This document shows positions 1 to 7,427 of a stretch of 17,729 bases of DNA, piece after piece. This DNA is from Treponema sp. (GTDB lineage Bacteria > Spirochaetota > Spirochaetia > Treponematales > Breznakiellaceae). The notes under the pieces are model-generated. The model ran no database searches, was not told the DNA's origin, and worked only from the letters and a program-made list of their open reading frames with translations. Position numbers and translations under genes: made by a program. The first letter of the stretch is position 1. The number at the start of each line of letters is the position of its first letter. Where the stretch lies: contig JAITBO010000357.1 in assembly GCA_031283505.1 (NCBI GenBank), forward strand, positions 1-17,729, in the 5' to 3' direction.

Positions 1-336
1 CCCTCTTATAAGATAAGTCATGGAAATGTATAAATATTATAGGATTAGTAGGATATTTATATGTAAATATAAAGGAAAATTGAGGTAATTAAGTTATTTT
101 TGTTTTTTATAGGTATTTAAGTTTTTTTTATATACGTTTATGTCTACATAACTAAGCAATTGCGTAAAAAATCATGAATTTTATGGAAAATTTGGCCCAA
201 AATAGCCGAAATTGGTCAAAATTCTTAAAATTTTCAGTTGTACAAAATTTCCGCAAAAAATACACTGCTAAAAATCACTAGAAAAACCTCAATTTTCGGC
301 CTTTTTTCATTAAATTTGATGAAAATTTGCCGCTTC
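1..336. other. AT-rich non-coding segment with phased A-tracts
   Basis: No convincing gene is visible. The stretch is far richer in A+T than the rest of the window. Runs of A/T centred near 188, 200, 210, 219 and 228 recur about every 9-12 bp, which is the spacing expected for intrinsically bent DNA; more loosely spaced A-runs continue to about 286. A 12-bp inverted repeat, GAAAATTGAGGT at 75-86 and ACCTCAATTTTC at 286-297, brackets this A-tract zone. One short plus-strand frame starting at 174 (35 codons) has no ribosome binding site. The segment could be an upstream regulatory region or simply decaying spacer. Confidence 0.5.
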
Positions 337-540
337 TTATTGTATAGAACGAATTGAAAAAATCGTATCCAGCGGGAAGCCGGTTTCTCTGGAAAATGGT
401 GGATAATCACGTATATTCATCGCTTTGGCTGTATAATAAAATATACGCTGTAGCTGTATCGAATCCCGCGATTCAAAAGAACTGACTGTGAAATCCCAAA
501 AAAATTCATTTTTTTCTGGGATTTTCTTGTTTTTGGTCAT
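337..540 (-). CDS. Doubtful small ORF, 67 aa, unknown
   Basis: This open frame runs from an ATG at 540 to TAA at 337 and would encode a 67-residue soluble protein with no recognisable motif. No ribosome binding site precedes the ATG. The start lies inside the promoter of the plus-strand lipoprotein gene (-35 at 527-532), so any transcript would have to be antisense to it. The base composition is less AT-rich than the flanking 1-336 segment, the one point in its favour. It may be a gene remnant or chance. I do not recognise a family. Confidence 0.2.
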   Translation of the reverse strand: MTKNKKIPEKNEFFWDFTVSSFESRDSIQLQRIFYYTAKAMNIRDYPPFSRETGFPLDTIFSIRSIQ

Positions 541-555
541 AAAATATGATATAAT
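527..555 (+). promoter_or_regulatory. Predicted sigma-70 promoter for the lipoprotein gene
   Basis: A perfect -10 box TATAAT lies at 550-555. A weak -35, TTGTTT, lies at 527-532, with an optimal 17-bp spacer. Transcription would start near 562, giving a leader of about 65 nt before the ATG at 628. Confidence 0.5.
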
Positions 556-627
556 TAACTATAGAGGTGTCTCGAAATGACGATTTGGCAAAGCGAATTT
601 AGTATACTCAAAATAAAGGGGCTTGTT

Positions 628-2172
628 ATGAAAAACCGGTCATTCTTTCAAATAATGGCGGGATTTGCTATAATTACCAGCTTTTTGATTTTAAGTTGTA
701 ATATGGATATTCCCAATGAACTACGGTCTCCTGAGGATTTATACGAAAAGAAGGGAGGGTTGATAATTACTAACATATCCGCCGATCAAACTATAACCAG
801 CATTGAGGTTAAAGATGAGAACGGCGATGTGGTTGATCCTGGCAAGATTATGTTGCTCAATACTGAAGGGACGCGTGGCATTATTGGGCCGGATGGGGGG
901 GTGCAGCAGTGGGCCCTTGATCCGGGGACCTATACCTTTACGGCGGAATATTCCAATGGGACCGGGACTCAGCCCCGGGGTCAGCAAATTCACATAGAAG
1001 GGCGTAAGTACAGTTACATGACGGTAACCATCGAACCCATCGAATTGCCGGCTGGTATACTTCAGGTTATCAATTGGTCCGGTACAGACGTTATTTCGGT
1101 AAAAGTCGAGGGTTCGGTAAAAGTCGAGGGTGTGGAAATATTGAAAGAGCCTATTGCGGACAAAGGCTTCTATTCGGTATCCCGGGATCCTGGGGAGTAC
1201 AAGGTACAGGTACGGATAAAGGGCCAAGATCCTTTTCCTGTAGAGACGGTACAGATCGTTGCGGGGGATGTAACGAACATTCTGGTATTTGAGACGGGTA
1301 CGGGTACGGGTACGGAAACCGAGAGCAACAATTTGTGGGTACTAAACCGGATTCTATCCTCAATCGTTACCAGTGTGGATATAAAGAGCGAGGCCGACAG
1401 CTATAGTCCTTTGCCTTCTTTGGAGATACCGATAAGGTCTGGGAAGATACCGATAAAGTCTGGGGGGTATATGGGGACGTATCTTCTTGCTCCCAATACA
1501 TACGATATCCAGGTGGTTTTGGCCCCTGAGATTCATTTGGCCCCTGAGATTCGTATTGAGAAATTATTAGTAGAGATGACCGAAGAGCCGGTTTTCCTTA
1601 TTGTGCAGGATGGTCCCAAGGGGCCTGAAATAGAAGTACTCACCGGAGACACCGATGGCGATGGGTTCCCTGACTGGTGGGAAAAGAAATACTTCCCTAA
1701 TGATATAATTAACCCGGATTTCCCCCGTAAAGGCGATGATGAGGATGGCGATGGACTGTCTAACTGGGAAGAGTATCTTATAGGTACAGATCCAACGGAC
1801 AAGGACAGCGATAAGGACGGATTAAGCGATTGGGAAGAAGTTACAGGGAAAAAAGACGATGGCTTTTCCGACAGACCTGCGCCCGATGAGTTGTGGAAAA
1901 CTGACCCGCTTGATCCGGATACTGACGCGGATGGATTAACTGATTGGGAAGAAATTACCGGGAAAAAAGGCCCCGGCAGGCCAGATGACTTCCCTGATCC
2001 GTTTGAGAAAACCGATCCGGGTGATCCGGATTCCGATGATGATGGGGTTACCGATTATGCTGAAATCAAGGCTAAGACGAACCCTAGGGATCCATACAGC
2101 AAACCGGGGATAATTAAGATTGAAGTACCCTGGGACTACTACGATTCAAACAGCAAACCGGGGAGAACTTGA
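628..2172 (+). CDS. Surface lipoprotein with thrombospondin type 3-like repeats
   Basis: The start is set at ATG 628 because AAAGGGG (615-621) sits 6 nt upstream and the protein then begins with a signal peptide. The open frame extends upstream to 577 without such support. The product is 514 aa. The lipobox ILSC puts the lipidated Cys at residue 24, so it should be exported and membrane-anchored. Residues about 40-330 form roughly three beta-rich modules of similar shape, each starting near a 'hydrophobic-x-N' strand and ending in a PGxY/PNTY turn. Residues about 340-485 carry at least four acidic DxDxDGxxDWxE motifs (DTDGDGFPDWWE, DEDGDGLSNWEE, DSDKDGLSDWEE, DTDADGLTDWEE, DSDDDGVTDYAE), the calcium-binding loop pattern of bacterial TSP3 repeats. 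It contains several exact in-frame tandem duplications. The last codons look frameshifted: removing one T at 2169/2170 would extend the protein 13 codons into the downstream repeat array. Its ligand is unknown. Confidence 0.85.
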   Translation: MKNRSFFQIMAGFAIITSFLILSCNMDIPNELRSPEDLYEKKGGLIITNISADQTITSIEVKDENGDVVDPGKIMLLNTEGTRGIIGPDGGVQQWALDPGTYTFTAEYSNGTGTQPRGQQIHIEGRKYSYMTVTIEPIELPAGILQVINWSGTDVISVKVEGSVKVEGVEILKEPIADKGFYSVSRDPGEYKVQVRIKGQDPFPVETVQIVAGDVTNILVFETGTGTGTETESNNLWVLNRILSSIVTSVDIKSEADSYSPLPSLEIPIRSGKIPIKSGGYMGTYLLAPNTYDIQVVLAPEIHLAPEIRIEKLLVEMTEEPVFLIVQDGPKGPEIEVLTGDTDGDGFPDWWEKKYFPNDIINPDFPRKGDDEDGDGLSNWEEYLIGTDPTDKDSDKDGLSDWEEVTGKKDDGFSDRPAPDELWKTDPLDPDTDADGLTDWEEITGKKGPGRPDDFPDPFEKTDPGDPDSDDDGVTDYAEIKAKTNPRDPYSKPGIIKIEVPWDYYDSNSKPGRT

Positions 2173-2185
2173 GATTGTAGTACCC

Positions 2186-2392
2186 ACGGAACCGGGGGCG
2201 GTTCCTTGACGGAACCGGGGGCGGTTCCTTGACGGAACCGGGGGCGGTTCCTTGACGGAACCGGGAGCGGTTCCTTGACGGAACCGGGGGCGGTTCCTTG
2301 ACGGAACCGGAGGCGGTTCCTTGACGGAACCGGAGGCGGTTCCTTGACGGAACCGGAGGCGGTTCCTTGACGGAACCGGGGGCGATACCTTG
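2186..2392 (+). repeat. Nine tandem 23-bp hairpin repeats
   Basis: Units begin at 2186, 2209, 2232, 2255, 2278, 2301, 2324, 2347 and 2370. Each consists of a perfect 7-bp stem GGAACCG/CGGTTCC closing a 4-nt purine loop, joined by CTTGAC-type linkers. The first eight stems are identical; changes among them fall only in the loop (GGGG, GGGA, GAGG). The ninth unit is degenerate in its right arm (CGATACC). The array starts 14 nt after the lipoprotein stop and ends 32 bp before the terminator stem, so it lies in the 3' part of that transcript. Because 23 is not a multiple of three, all three plus frames meet TGA within it. Confidence 0.95.
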
Positions 2393-2424
2393 CAGGTTTA
2401 GGGGTTTTCAATAAAAGGCCCTAT

Positions 2425-2459
2425 AAAACGGCATGACATTGAGTCATGCCGTTTTTTTT
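2425..2459 (+). terminator. Rho-independent terminator of the lipoprotein gene
   Basis: A perfect 13-bp stem AAAACGGCATGAC (2425-2437) and GTCATGCCGTTTT (2443-2455) closes a 5-nt loop and runs into eight T residues (2452-2459). It ends the lipoprotein and hairpin-array transcript. The A-run on its left side would let it also act on ftsK transcripts arriving from the other strand, whose stop is at 2506. Confidence 0.9.
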
Positions 2460-2505
2460 ATCAAATCAACACAAGGGATAACGATGAACCCACGTTTCCC
2501 CGGAA

Positions 2506-5115
2506 TCATATACCCCGGAGCAGTTCCCTCGGCTTGGACCCCTGAGCGGGACCAACTACGCCATGGATTTCCATTTCTTCTACCAGCCGGGCGGCCCGGT
2601 TGTACCCTATTTTAAGGCGCCGCTGTATATAGCTGGCGCTGGCCTTGCCCTGCTGCATCACGATTTCCAGGGCCTTGTCGTAGAGGGGATCTTCGCCATC
2701 CGCAAAGAGGGAGGGAGCGTCTTCTTCCTCATCATCAAAGAAAATTTCGTCGTCTATGTAGTCGGGCTGTCCCAGGGTCTTGACGTATTCCACCACCCGT
2801 TCCACCTCTTCCTCGGAGACAAAGGCGCCTTGCATACGGATAGGGAAAGGGTCCACCACGCCGGCATAGAGCATATCCCCTTTGCCCAGCAGCTTTTCCG
2901 CCCCAACCATGTCGATGATGATACGGCTGTCCATCTTGCTGGCCACCATAAAAGCGATACGGCTTGGGATGTTGGCCTTGATAAGGCCCGTAATGACATC
3001 AATCGAAGGGCGCTGGGTTGCCAGAACCAGGTGTATCCCTACCGCCCGGCTCATTGCCGCCAGACGGGCCACGGTAGACTCCAGTTCCTTGCCGGTAGTA
3101 ACCATAAGGTCCGCGAATTCGTCTATGACTACCACGATATAGGGCATATGCTCCGCCGCAATATTCCGTTCCCGTATGCGCCGGTTGTAGTTCCTGATGT
3201 CCCGAACCCCCATGGAATCCAGACAGGCATAGCGGCGTTCCATTTCGTAGAGGCAGTATTGAAGGGCCTGGAAAGCCCGTTTGGGCTCGGTTATCACCGG
3301 GGTAAGGAGATGGGGTATATCGTTGTAGAGTTTCAATTCCACTATTTTCGGGTCTATAAGGATAAGACGGCATTCCGCCGGGGCGCGCTGGTACAGAATC
3401 GAGAGGATCATGGTGTTGACGCAGACCGACTTCCCCGAACCGGTGGCTCCGGCGATGAGGAGGTGGGGCATTTGGGCCAGGTCTACGGTTTGGGCCTCTC
3501 CGGTGATGTCCTTCCCCAGGACCACGGGGATTTCCAGCCCCCGGCCATCCTTCTTCCCTGCCCGTACCGCATCGTTCCTCTGTTCCCCTTCGATGATTTC
3601 CCGGAACGAAACGATATTCCGTTTTCTGTTCGGCACCTCTATCCCCACCGCGTGTTTTCCCGGAATGGGGGCCACGATGCGCACGGAAGAAGCCGCAAGA
3701 CGGAGGGCTATGTTGTCCTGGAGGTTGACGATTTTGGAGAGTTTAACCCCCGGAGCCGGGAGAATCTCGAACATGGTGATTACCGGCCCCTTCCTTATGC
3801 CCGTTACTTCCGCCTGTATGCCAAATTCCTCCAGGGTTTTCTGTAAAATGTCCGCTGCGTCCCTGGTCAGCTGGTCTATGATCCAGTATTGGCCGTCCGG
3901 GTACTGATTCAAGATACCTTCTACAGGTATATGATAGGCCCTGGTCTTGGCTGTCTTGCGGACGGATGTCTGTCCGCCGGACTTGCCGGCTTTCCCCCCG
4001 GCGCTTCTTTGGGCGGGAACAGTTCCGGTATTGGCGGCGGCCACAGGGGGCGGAAGACCGGCCTTGTCTATCTTTTCGGGGCGGTCCCGGACAGGCGTTT
4101 CATCATCGCCGTCTTCTTCGTTTTCGTCAGTTTCATCCTCATCTTCAGGCTCCTCGTTTTCTTCTTCTTCGGGAAAATCAAAGCTGTTATCAAGAAGAAT
4201 GTCCCCGGCTTCCTCCGGATCTCCCTCCGGAAAATCGTCGTCAATGGCCGCCGGGAAGTAGAACGTTTCTTGTGCGGTTTCTTCCGGTTTTTTTTGCCCG
4301 GCTTCCCATTCCCCGCGTCTGGCTTCTTCCAGGGCCTTGGTAGCGGCGATACGCCGGATTTCCTCCAGGGCTTTGATGGTATTTACCGGCTGACCCTTAT
4401 CCGCAAGATCTTCCGCCTCCTGTCCGGGAATCAGGGAAATGTCATACCATGTTGACGGTTTTGTTACCGGCGTTGTTTGAGGCCGGGCATGGTTTTGCCT
4501 CATCGCCGGAGGGGGGGACTCGTTTTTGTCCACCCCGTCCACCTTTGATGCGGCTTCGGTGTAGACCTGTTTGGTTCTTGATTTGGGCGGCGGGAGCAGA
4601 ACCGCCGCGTTGCCGGATTTACCCTTGGCGGCGGCAGCGGCCAGAGGGGATTTAGGCGTCAAGGGGAAAAGCAGAATAGCCAGAGCCCGGATGACGGCAA
4701 TTTCCAGAAAAGTAAAGAGGAGGATGCAGAAAGTAAACCCGGCTTTCCCCAACAAAGCCATGAAGCGGAAGCGTTCCGCATGGCTGTTATAATCCCGGAA
4801 GATGGCAAGACCTATGGCAAGGGTAAAAAAGGGGAAGATCGCCGCACTCAGAATGAATATCCGGTCCGGACGGTATTTGGGATCCGCGAGGATGAGGGCC
4901 GCGACAAGAAGATAGGCGGGGATCATAAAGGCCAGGATTCCGTAAGCGCCGGTAAAAAAATCGCCGGGCCTTAAAAAGAAGAACGGCAGATCAAGCAGAG
5001 ACGCAGTTATGGAAAATCCCAGGAAGATGCCGGCAAGGGCCAGGCCCACTGCCCCCAGGATAGAGCCAAAACGGTACTTGCGGTCCGGGCGGGTAGAGAA
5101 AGATTTTAGAAACAC
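2506..5115 (-). CDS. ftsK: DNA translocase FtsK/SpoIIIE
   Basis: This 869-aa ATP-driven double-stranded DNA pump acts at the division septum to clear chromosomes and to activate dimer resolution. Residues about 15-165 hold four to five hydrophobic helices, the septal membrane anchor. Residues about 170-390 are a low-complexity linker rich in Pro, Ala and acidic residues, with a strongly acidic stretch near 305-335. The motor follows, with Walker A GATGSGKS at 556-563 (Lys562) and Walker B VVVIDEFAD with Asp665-Glu666. Residues about 800-865 are the winged-helix gamma domain that reads orienting sequences. The start is GTG at 5115, preceded 8 nt upstream by GGAGGGG (5124-5130). It is the last gene of the operon, 74 nt after the transglycosylase stop. 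The length is normal for FtsK with a short linker. Confidence 0.97.
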   Translation of the reverse strand: MFLKSFSTRPDRKYRFGSILGAVGLALAGIFLGFSITASLLDLPFFFLRPGDFFTGAYGILAFMIPAYLLVAALILADPKYRPDRIFILSAAIFPFFTLAIGLAIFRDYNSHAERFRFMALLGKAGFTFCILLFTFLEIAVIRALAILLFPLTPKSPLAAAAAKGKSGNAAVLLPPPKSRTKQVYTEAASKVDGVDKNESPPPAMRQNHARPQTTPVTKPSTWYDISLIPGQEAEDLADKGQPVNTIKALEEIRRIAATKALEEARRGEWEAGQKKPEETAQETFYFPAAIDDDFPEGDPEEAGDILLDNSFDFPEEEENEEPEDEDETDENEEDGDDETPVRDRPEKIDKAGLPPPVAAANTGTVPAQRSAGGKAGKSGGQTSVRKTAKTRAYHIPVEGILNQYPDGQYWIIDQLTRDAADILQKTLEEFGIQAEVTGIRKGPVITMFEILPAPGVKLSKIVNLQDNIALRLAASSVRIVAPIPGKHAVGIEVPNRKRNIVSFREIIEGEQRNDAVRAGKKDGRGLEIPVVLGKDITGEAQTVDLAQMPHLLIAGATGSGKSVCVNTMILSILYQRAPAECRLILIDPKIVELKLYNDIPHLLTPVITEPKRAFQALQYCLYEMERRYACLDSMGVRDIRNYNRRIRERNIAAEHMPYIVVVIDEFADLMVTTGKELESTVARLAAMSRAVGIHLVLATQRPSIDVITGLIKANIPSRIAFMVASKMDSRIIIDMVGAEKLLGKGDMLYAGVVDPFPIRMQGAFVSEEEVERVVEYVKTLGQPDYIDDEIFFDDEEEDAPSLFADGEDPLYDKALEIVMQQGKASASYIQRRLKIGYNRAARLVEEMEIHGVVGPAQGSKPRELLRGI

Positions 5116-5176
5116 GGACAGAACCCCTCCAGGCTGAAAGATTATTCATCCGGACCAAATATCCGAACCAACAAGA

Positions 5177-5194
5177 TTTTGGAACAGCCTCATT
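5177..5194 (-). repeat. Copy of an intergenic motif, TGAGGCTGTTCCAAAA
   Basis: On the minus strand this reads AATGAGGCTGTTCCAAAA. It matches, with one mismatch over 18 nt, the right arm of the inverted repeat at 9961-9978 and resembles its left arm at 9917-9932. Here it stands as a single arm and supplies the TGA stop of the transglycosylase gene (5190-5192). Confidence 0.6.
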
Positions 5195-7427
5195 CATTTA
5201 ATATATCGGCAACTATATCTTCCATCGATATATCATAATACAGATGACCGTATACCGCCGCCGCGCCGAAGACCCTCCGGCCATATTCCCGTGTTTCGGA
5301 TATTTCTATGGTTTCCGGAAAGAGGTCTTCCGGAAGCAGGCTCTCCGCAGCCCGCCAGCGCCGGACCCTTCCCAGGCCGCCGTTGTAGGCCAGAATCGCG
5401 GTCATGGGGCTTTTCAGGTTGTTCATAAGATACCGCAGGTAGACGGCCCCCAGATGTATGTTGGTCTCCGGATCTTTAAGGTCTATTTTCCCGTTTTCGG
5501 CATATTGCGGTCCCCCACGGCGGCCCAGGCGGTCCGCCATGTCTAAAGCGGTGGCGGTCATGAGTTGAGTAAGTCCTGCCGCCCCGGATCGGGAATGTAT
5601 TTCCGGGTCAAAGGCGCTTTCGGTACGGATAAGGGCGTAGAAAAGGGGCGCGGGAATGTCCGCTTCCTGGGCGTAGGTTTCCACCAAATCCCGGAAAGGC
5701 CGGGGAAAACTGAGTTCCAGGTCCCGCCGGGTAAGTTCGTACCCTTCCCGGTTCAGGAGGAAGGCCATAAGGCGTATGGCCTCGTTAGGGCGTTCTGCGG
5801 CGTAAAAGGCTTCAGTCAGGGTTCTGAGTTCCTCCGCCGTAAGTTCTTCCTGTAAATTTTGCAGATAGGGGGCAATATGCCTGGCCGCGCCATATTGGAA
5901 AAAGCCCAAAAGGAATTCCATTGCCTCCTGATGCGGAAATTCCGCCGTCTTTTCTCCCTTTGCGAAACCGTCACCCTGTCCATTCGGGATGACGAGGGGG
6001 GCGGCGTCCAAAAAATGACCGGCAAGAGCCCGGTAATAAAAGGACGCAGCCGGTTCTTCCCGGGCGGCCCGGAAGAAAAGGGCCGCCTGTTCTGCGAGGG
6101 AAGTTTTGCCGGGAGAATCCCCGCTGAAAAAGCCCAGGGAAACCACCCGGCCCAGGATATAGGCGTACTGGCCCCGGACCGCCCAGCCGGACCCCTTAGG
6201 AAAAAGGGAGTACACTTCAAAGAGGGCGTCCCATTGGCGGTTTGCCGTAAAGTACCTGGCCTGACGCTCAAGGATGTCCCCGAAATAGGAAGCCGAATGC
6301 CACCGGGGCATATAAGTTTTAAGCAAGGGAATGAGGGATTTAGGGTTGGCGGACTGGGTGACGTTCAGGATGTACCACATACAGGCGTCTTCCTGAATCT
6401 CGTCGGGAGCGGCGGTCAGGGCGCGGGTAAAGAGTTCCGCCGCTTCCGCATAACGCTCCGCCTGACGTTCCATACGGCCCGCGAAGTAGGGCAGGAGATA
6501 CCGGGTTTCCTTTGCGGCGCCCCGCAGGGTCCCATTGGCAAGCCGCTTCTCCCATTCCTGAAACAGGGCGGACCCTTCGGTCCCGGCGGAGGCGAACTCA
6601 AAGGTCCGGCCCAGGTCGTTCAGCAGAGCCGGATACCGGAAAAAGAGGGTCTCGTCCTGTTCCAGGGTTTCCCGAAATGCGGCGAGGGCTTCGGCAAAGG
6701 ACGAGTGGGATACCGCAAGACGCCCGGTCACGGCGGCGGCTTCCGCACCGGTAAAGATCCCCATATCAACTGCCGCCCAACCCCAGCGATATGCTTCGTC
6801 CGGCCCGGCAGTCAGGAAAAAGACGGCCAAATCCCGGACTGCGGCGTGTCTTTCAGTCTCGGCCTGCCCTCCGGCCCCGTCCCGCTGGGAGGCTTCCATG
6901 GGGGCGGCAAGGGGCAGCGCGGCGGTCAGGGTGAAAATTTTTTCCCAGGAAGCAAGACTTCCGGAAGATCCGTTTCCGGTCCGGGCTTTCTGAATCAGCC
7001 GCCGGGCCGCGTCTTCGTCCCCGGTTGTCAAAAGCAGGGGAATAAGCCTTTGAGCCGCCGCTTCCCGGACCAGGAAGGACGGGCTTTCCAGGGAAACCTG
7101 GTAGAGAGCTTCGGCGATCCTGGCGCTTGCCGTAGCGTTGACCGCCGCCCCATCCAGAACAGGTTCCCCATTGCCGGCGGATTCGGCCTGAAAAGCCGCC
7201 GCCCGGTCTTCCGTCAGAAGCCCCGCGTAAAAGGCCGCTCCGCTGTGGAGGGTAAGGAGTTCTCCCAGCCGGGAAGGCCGGGCGTGGAGGATAAAGTCAA
7301 GGTCTCCTTCTGAAATGAGATGGACAGCTTTGTCCGGCTTCATATCCAGAACATCCCGGGTTTGACAGGAAAGTAAGCCCGGGAGAAAAAGGAAGCAGAA
7401 GAGAAGAAGAACGGAAATAGTCTTAAT
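5190..7427 (-). CDS. Soluble lytic transglycosylase lipoprotein
   Basis: A 745-aa peptidoglycan-cleaving enzyme of the Slt70/MltE type. Residues 1-20 are a lipoprotein signal peptide ending in the lipobox LLSC with Cys21. Residues about 40-580 are alpha-helical and TPR-like, resembling the superhelical U/L region of Slt70. Residues about 586-745 are the catalytic SLT domain: the motif RTESAFDPEIHSRSGAAGLTQLM carries the catalytic Glu603, followed by AYNGG. The frame is open upstream to 7679, but that part lies inside the LysM gene. No ATG, GTG or TTG exists between 7610 and the signal peptide. The only start that gives an intact signal peptide is ATT at 7427-7425, which shares one base with the LysM stop TAA. 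An AGGA sits immediately before it, too close for a normal ribosome binding site, so initiation is probably coupled to LysM translation. A sequencing error is the alternative. FtsK follows by 74 nt. Confidence 0.88.
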   Translation of the reverse strand: MKTISVLLLFCFLFLPGLLSCQTRDVLDMKPDKAVHLISEGDLDFILHARPSRLGELLTLHSGAAFYAGLLTEDRAAAFQAESAGNGEPVLDGAAVNATASARIAEALYQVSLESPSFLVREAAAQRLIPLLLTTGDEDAARRLIQKARTGNGSSGSLASWEKIFTLTAALPLAAPMEASQRDGAGGQAETERHAAVRDLAVFFLTAGPDEAYRWGWAAVDMGIFTGAEAAAVTGRLAVSHSSFAEALAAFRETLEQDETLFFRYPALLNDLGRTFEFASAGTEGSALFQEWEKRLANGTLRGAAKETRYLLPYFAGRMERQAERYAEAAELFTRALTAAPDEIQEDACMWYILNVTQSANPKSLIPLLKTYMPRWHSASYFGDILERQARYFTANRQWDALFEVYSLFPKGSGWAVRGQYAYILGRVVSLGFFSGDSPGKTSLAEQAALFFRAAREEPAASFYYRALAGHFLDAAPLVIPNGQGDGFAKGEKTAEFPHQEAMEFLLGFFQYGAARHIAPYLQNLQEELTAEELRTLTEAFYAAERPNEAIRLMAFLLNREGYELTRRDLELSFPRPFRDLVETYAQEADIPAPLFYALIRTESAFDPEIHSRSGAAGLTQLMTATALDMADRLGRRGGPQYAENGKIDLKDPETNIHLGAVYLRYLMNNLKSPMTAILAYNGGLGRVRRWRAAESLLPEDLFPETIEISETREYGRRVFGAAAVYGHLYYDISMEDIVADILNE

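Noticed and set aside
2139..2411. 90-aa minus-strand ORF through the hairpin array
   Set aside because: Low-complexity product of the 23-bp repeat, antisense to the lipoprotein transcript, with no ribosome binding site.
2563..3846. 427-aa plus-strand ORF
   Set aside because: Antisense shadow of ftsK, whose motor motifs are clear on the other strand.
5859..7313. 484-aa plus-strand ORF
   Set aside because: Shadow of the GC-rich transglycosylase gene; Gly/Arg/Pro-rich translation with no motif.
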